Below, piece after piece: positions 60,756 through 64,000 of a stretch of DNA of 64,000 nucleotides. The notes under the pieces were generated by a model, which saw only the letters and a program-made list of their open reading frames with translations, was not told the DNA's origin and searched no databases. The stretch spans positions 1-64,000 of the forward strand of contig JAUILU010000005.1 of assembly GCA_030432905.1 (NCBI GenBank), written 5' to 3'. The position numbers and the translations under genes were made by a program. Numbering within the stretch: the stretch's first letter is position 1; the number at the start of each line of letters is the position of its first letter. Source of the DNA: Phycisphaerae bacterium (GTDB lineage Bacteria; Planctomycetota; Phycisphaerae; Phycisphaerales; UBA1924).

Positions 60756-61657
60756 CACGCGCTCCTGGCTCTGTCTTGCACTCGAAGTTGATTCAGTACA
60801 GCCTCTAGATTGTCCCGCCAACTCGGCATCGCACCGAGCACCGACTCCGTCTTACTCAGATCAAGCACGCTGTACGCGGGCCGCTTCGCGGGTCTCGGGA
60901 ACTCGTCCGTCGAGCATGGCGCGATCTCGCACGCATGCCCGAGCCCGTCGCGGATCGCGCAGGCAAACTCGTGCCACGTGCACTCGCCGCCGTCGGTCAC
61001 ATGGAACATCCCGCGTGCACCAGCATCCACAAGCCCGACAAGCGACCTCGCCAGATGCTCCGCCGACGTCGGCCTGCCCCGCTGGTCGCTCACGACCTTC
61101 AGCTCATCACGCTCGTCAGTCAGCTTCGCCATCGTCTTGACGAAGTTGTTCGCGTGATGCGAGTACAGCCAGCTCGTTCGCGCGATGACAAACTCACACC
61201 CAGACGTCTCGATGATCACCTCGCCCGCGGCCTTCGTCCTGCCGTACGCACCGATCGGCGACCGAAGCTCATCCGTCGCGTAAGGCTCGCTCGAGTTGCC
61301 CTCGAACACGTAGTCCGTCGAGACATGCACAAGCACGCCGCCCGCATCGCCCAGCCGACCGCACAACGCCTGCAAGCCCGGCCCGCCGTTGATCGCAAGG
61401 GCCTTGTCCTCGTGCTCCTCCGCGCCGTCCACATCGGTCCACGCGGCGCAGTTGAACCAGACCGCCGACATATCGAGCCCGCTCGCGTTCACAGCTTCGG
61501 CGCTCGACAGGTCAAACTCCTCCCGGTCCACCGCGACAAACGGCACCCCGAGCCTCGTCAGCAGCTCCCGCATGTGCGTGCCGAGCATGCCCTGCGCACC
61601 GACAACGACAGCGCCGGGATGGTCAGGCTTGCCGTGATAGAACGCCCCGAGGCTCAT
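60755..61657 (-). CDS. rfbD: dTDP-4-dehydrorhamnose reductase
   Basis: RfbD performs the final NAD(P)H-dependent reduction to dTDP-rhamnose. The 300-residue SDR has GAQGMLGTHMRELL (cofactor loop), VDREEFDLSS, WFNCAAWTDVDGAE, VHVSTDYVFEG, GAYGRTKAAGE (Tyr/Lys pair) and VIARTSWLYS. The ATG at 61657 overlaps the rfbC stop by 4 nt (ATGA); a longer frame upstream is an out-of-family extension. Confidence 0.95.
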   Translation of the reverse strand: MSLGAFYHGKPDHPGAVVVGAQGMLGTHMRELLTRLGVPFVAVDREEFDLSSAEAVNASGLDMSAVWFNCAAWTDVDGAEEHEDKALAINGGPGLQALCGRLGDAGGVLVHVSTDYVFEGNSSEPYATDELRSPIGAYGRTKAAGEVIIETSGCEFVIARTSWLYSHHANNFVKTMAKLTDERDELKVVSDQRGRPTSAEHLARSLVGLVDAGARGMFHVTDGGECTWHEFACAIRDGLGHACEIAPCSTDEFPRPAKRPAYSVLDLSKTESVLGAMPSWRDNLEAVLNQLRVQDRARSA

Positions 61658-62148
61658 CCGTGCTGGACCTCCCAAGGGAAGCCGTCGACGCCGTCGTGCG
61701 CGAGCCGTTCTTCGTCTGGGTTCGCCGGGTCGTACGCCTCGGTGACGTAGTACAGAAGGCCCGCCGACTCGCTCCCGACCGTCGCCGCGCCGTGCCACAA
61801 GGTCGGCGGGATGATCACCGTCCCGGGCCTCTTCTCGCCCGCGACGCACGCCCACGACACACCATCCGTCTGGCGGTGCACGCCGACCTTCAGGTGCCCC
61901 TTGAGAACAATCCAGAAATCAGTCTGTTTCTTATGCCTGTGCCAAGCCTTGATCACGCCCGGGTACTGGTTGCTGAAGTTGACCTGCCCCTTCGGGCTCA
62001 TCACGCCCTGTAGCTGGTTCATAAGCGACCAGCCCCGGTCATCGGCGAAGTGCCTCGCGGGCACGAACACCGGCTCCTGCTCGGCAAGCGCACGCCTGTA
62101 CCCAGTCTCAACGGTGTCGTCCCAAACCGGGATCCCGATCACGCTCAT
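61654..62148 (-). CDS. rfbC: dTDP-4-dehydrorhamnose 3,5-epimerase family protein
   Basis: RfbC epimerises dTDP-4-keto-6-deoxyglucose. The 164-residue cupin has FADDRGWSLMNQL, VIKAWHRHKKQTDFWIVLKGHLKVGV (catalytic His region) and the LWHGAATVGSESAGLLYYVTEAYDP strand set. It is somewhat shorter and more divergent than enterobacterial RfbC (about 180 residues), but its operon position between rfbA and rfbD supports the assignment. The ATG overlaps the rfbA stop by 4 nt. Confidence 0.88.
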   Translation of the reverse strand: MSVIGIPVWDDTVETGYRRALAEQEPVFVPARHFADDRGWSLMNQLQGVMSPKGQVNFSNQYPGVIKAWHRHKKQTDFWIVLKGHLKVGVHRQTDGVSWACVAGEKRPGTVIIPPTLWHGAATVGSESAGLLYYVTEAYDPANPDEERLAHDGVDGFPWEVQHG

Positions 62149-62906
62149 GACGACGCCCCCACCTTCGCGGGCAGGCTCATGTGGTTCGCCCCGCCCTCGG
62201 CGACGAGCTTCGTCGCCCGGTACAGGCTCTCGTGCGTCCCCGCGTCCGTCCACCAGCCTTCGAGCACCTCACTCGTCAGGTTGCCGCGCCGGATGTACTC
62301 GTTGTTCACGTCGGTAATCTCGAGCTCGCCACGGTCGCTGGGCTTGAGCGTCTGGCAGATGCTGAACGCGTCGTTGTCGTAGAAATAGATGCCCGTAACA
62401 GCCAAGTTGCTCTTGGGGTCCTTGGGCTTCTCGACGATCGAGGCGATCGTGCCATCGCCGCCGACCTCGGCAACACCGAAGCGGTGCGGGTCCGGCACTT
62501 CCTTGAGCAAGAGCTTCGCGCCGCTCGCCTGCGCCCGGAAATCATCCGCGGCCTGCCTGATGTTCCCCTCGATCACGTTGTCACCTAGAACAACGCAGAT
62601 CTTCTCACCATCCGCGAAGTCCTCGGCGAGCTTCAGCGCATCGGCGATGCCGCCCTCGCCCTCCTGATAGGCGTAGGCCAAGTGCTTCACACCGAGATCC
62701 TTGCCGTTCTTGAGGAGCTTCAAGAAGTCGCCCGCGTGCTCGCCACCAGTGACGATCATGACCTCATCGATCCCCGCGTTGAGCAGGCACTGGATCGGGT
62801 AGTAGATCATGGGCCGGTCGTACACCGGCAGCAGGTGCTTGTTGGTTACCAGCGTGAGCGGCCTAAGCCGAGACCCGAGCCCGCCTGCGAGGATGATGCC
62901 CTTCAT
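62145..62906 (-). CDS. rfbA: Glucose-1-phosphate thymidylyltransferase (short form)
   Basis: RfbA makes dTDP-glucose, the first step to dTDP-rhamnose. The 253-residue protein has GIILAGGLGSRLRPLT, NKHLLPVYDRPMIYYPIQCL, VLGDNVIEG (catalytic Asp), IVEKPKDPKSNLAVTGIYFYDN and ELEITDVNNEYI. The usual C-terminal 35-40 residues of long RmlA, involved in allosteric control, are absent, so it is the short type. TAGACT about 40 nt upstream and an AAGG element before the ATG indicate a leadered promoter. Confidence 0.94.
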   Translation of the reverse strand: MKGIILAGGLGSRLRPLTLVTNKHLLPVYDRPMIYYPIQCLLNAGIDEVMIVTGGEHAGDFLKLLKNGKDLGVKHLAYAYQEGEGGIADALKLAEDFADGEKICVVLGDNVIEGNIRQAADDFRAQASGAKLLLKEVPDPHRFGVAEVGGDGTIASIVEKPKDPKSNLAVTGIYFYDNDAFSICQTLKPSDRGELEITDVNNEYIRRGNLTSEVLEGWWTDAGTHESLYRATKLVAEGGANHMSLPAKVGASS

Positions 62907-63005
62907 GGAAACGTCGCCTTTCTGAGCGTGTTTGGCAGTCTAGACCCGAGGGCCTTCGTCTAGTGTTCAATCGGCGCACAACCGGCTTGGGATCAGCGTC
63001 ATCCG

Positions 63006-63011
63006 CTAAGA
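63006..63011 (+). promoter_or_regulatory. Putative -10 box (TAAGAT) of the downstream lipoprotein gene
   Basis: TAAGAT is about 24 nt before the ATG at 63036, and CAGGAG lies between them as Shine-Dalgarno, giving a short leader. Confidence 0.4.
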
Positions 63012-63035
63012 TAGAGCACAACAGGAGACATTCAC

Positions 63036-63689
63036 ATGCCCCGCAACACCCCCCTCATGCACTCAATCTTCGCCTGTGCCATCATCGCCATCACAGGCTG
63101 CGAGGAAACCGGCTCATCCACCGCTTCCAGTTCGCCAAATCAGGGGGGTGCCCAGAGCCAACTCGGCAAATCCGTTGAGATGGGCAAGGATCTCCGCGAC
63201 AGCATCCAGGGCCGGGACATGTCCATCGGCGCACTCGCCGGCGGCGAAGGCACCGTCCAGGTCGCGGGCCTCTCAATCCCAGTCCCCGCCGCTTGGACGC
63301 AGGTCACGCCTTCAAACTCCATGCGCCTCGCTCAGTTCGAAGCCGAGCAAGGCGAAGTCGTCATCGCCATCTCACAAGCCGGCGGCACAGCAGATGCCAA
63401 CATCACCCGATGGGCAGGCCAGGTCACCGACAACGGCCAACCCGCCCAACCATCGATCGAGACATTCACCGCCGCGGGCTACGATGTCACCATGGTCGAT
63501 CTCACAGGCGACTACACCGAGGGCACCATGACCGGCAACCCGACCACCTACAGCGACTACTCGCTCGTCGGCGCCATCATCGACACCGGAGCAACCAAAA
63601 CCTTCGTCAAAATGACAGGCCCCTTCTCGCTCGTCGGCGATCACATCGCCAACTTCGAGAACATGGTCAAAGGCATCCAGAAGAACTAA
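63036..63689 (+). CDS. Lipoprotein of unknown function
   Basis: The 217-residue protein has a lipoprotein signal (MHSIFACAIIAITGC). The mature part contains a Ser/Gln-rich linker, then a globular domain of about 130 residues (VQVAGLSIPVPAAWTQVTPSNSMRLAQF) with strands ending in FVKMTGPFSLVGDHIANFENMVKGI. The latter half resembles small periplasmic domains found next to planctomycetal secretion genes, but no named family is certain. It is convergent with the dnaJ-like gene. Confidence 0.68.
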   Translation: MPRNTPLMHSIFACAIIAITGCEETGSSTASSSPNQGGAQSQLGKSVEMGKDLRDSIQGRDMSIGALAGGEGTVQVAGLSIPVPAAWTQVTPSNSMRLAQFEAEQGEVVIAISQAGGTADANITRWAGQVTDNGQPAQPSIETFTAAGYDVTMVDLTGDYTEGTMTGNPTTYSDYSLVGAIIDTGATKTFVKMTGPFSLVGDHIANFENMVKGIQKN

Positions 63690-63692
63690 CGC

Positions 63693-64000
63693 CTAAGCCG
63701 CGACGTCGCCGGCGACCATCTTGTCGTACCAGTCGCGACGCTTCGCATCACCGAGCACCGAGTACGCCTTGGCGATCTTGTCGAACTTCTCCGCGGCATC
63801 CGGCGCATTGTTGTGATCCGGGTGGTGCTGCTGCGCCAGCTTGCGGTACGCGGATTTGATCTCGCTGTGCGCCGCTTCCGGAGCAACACCGAGCACGCCG
63901 TACAAGTCCTCGAAGTTGATAAACGCCTGAGGACGGTCCGGCTGCGCTGTTTTACCGGCGCCCGAGCCCTCTTGTTTAGGCCGCGATTCATCGCCTGAAA
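63693..64000 (-). CDS. DnaJ-domain protein (5' end outside window)
   Basis: The minus-strand frame is open from the stop at 63693 to the end of the window, so the gene starts beyond base 64000. The C-terminal 75 residues are a J domain: NFEDLYGVLGVAPEAAHSEIKSAYRKLAQQHHPDHNN with the HPD motif, then KFDKIAKAYSVLGDAKRRDWYDKM. The visible upstream part is Gly/Pro/Gln-rich, a linker. J-domain at the C-terminus suggests a membrane or adaptor DnaJ type rather than canonical DnaJ, which has it at the N-terminus. An internal TTG at 63905 is probably not the start. Confidence 0.85.
   Translation of the reverse strand, partial: SGDESRPKQEGSGAGKTAQPDRPQAFINFEDLYGVLGVAPEAAHSEIKSAYRKLAQQHHPDHNNAPDAAEKFDKIAKAYSVLGDAKRRDWYDKMVAGDVAA

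Noticed and set aside
61657..61855. N-terminal extension of rfbD
   Set aside because: The added residues are Arg/Gly-rich, overlap rfbC in another frame and have no family similarity; the ATGA-overlap start is better.

Overview
This 64 kb window is a GC-rich bacterial chromosome segment whose gene content points to the Planctomycetota, most likely class Phycisphaerae. The supporting features are two prepilin-like proteins with short pseudopilin N-termini (one with a C-terminal FLDGH element), a secreted protein with a GC-type dockerin end, two exosortases with EpsI partners, and three small secreted proteins ending in a PEP-CTERM-like tripartite tail. I see no rRNA, CRISPR array, insertion sequence or prophage. 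Two tRNA genes (Glu-UUC, Ala-UGC) lie near the left end.

Layout. 1-12.3 kb is mostly housekeeping and stand-alone genes: metK (5' end cut by the window), nadD, the two tRNAs, two prepilin-like genes, an outer-membrane-barrel-like protein, a secreted cyclophilin, an ECF sigma/anti-sigma pair, a Wzz-like membrane protein, a cysteine-rich small protein, an EVE-domain protein, PPK2 and lipA. 12.6-25.6 kb is exosortase/EPS module A on the plus strand: Wza-like export lipoprotein, exosortase fused to EpsI, a 1521-residue TPR protein, a Wzz/BY-kinase-like protein with a broken Walker A, an NAD-dependent epimerase and a WecA/MraY-type initiating transferase. 25.6-29.4 kb carries parA, a VanZ-like gene, murJ and an SDR gene; ispF, a lipoprotein and the GC-dockerin protein follow. 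32.1-41.9 kb is a minus-strand polysaccharide operon: GT4, flippase, polymerase/ligase, GT2, sulfotransferase, GT2, GT4 and UDP-sugar dehydrogenase. A divergent secreted beta-helix protein follows.

44.5-56.8 kb is module B on the plus strand: GT2, a WecG/TagA-type transferase, a degenerate nucleotidyltransferase-like protein, a free-standing exosortase, a separate EpsI protein, a second Wzz/BY-kinase with intact Walker A, a polyprenyl-phosphate hexose-1-phosphate-type sugar transferase with an unusual N-terminal half, and a second giant TPR protein. Immediately downstream (57.0-59.7 kb) are three monocistronic paralogous secreted proteins that end in a PxPQAA / hydrophobic / RRRR tail and look like the exosortase substrates. 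59.7-62.9 kb is a translationally coupled dTDP-rhamnose operon (rfbA-C-D-B). A lipoprotein and a truncated DnaJ-domain gene close the window.

How it fits together (inference). The window encodes most of the parts for making, polymerising, sulfating and exporting one or two rhamnose- and uronate-containing surface polysaccharides. Coupled to these are two exosortase systems that would cleave and anchor or release PEP-CTERM-like proteins at the cell surface. The two modules are parallel but not identical. They differ in exosortase/EpsI fusion state and in the family of initiating transferase. The two Wzz/BY-kinases have complementary defects: one lost the Walker A lysine but keeps a C-terminal tyrosine cluster, the other keeps the lysine but has no tyrosine tail. 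Several first-of-operon genes have a TANNNT box 5-6 nt before the start codon, which suggests leaderless transcripts.
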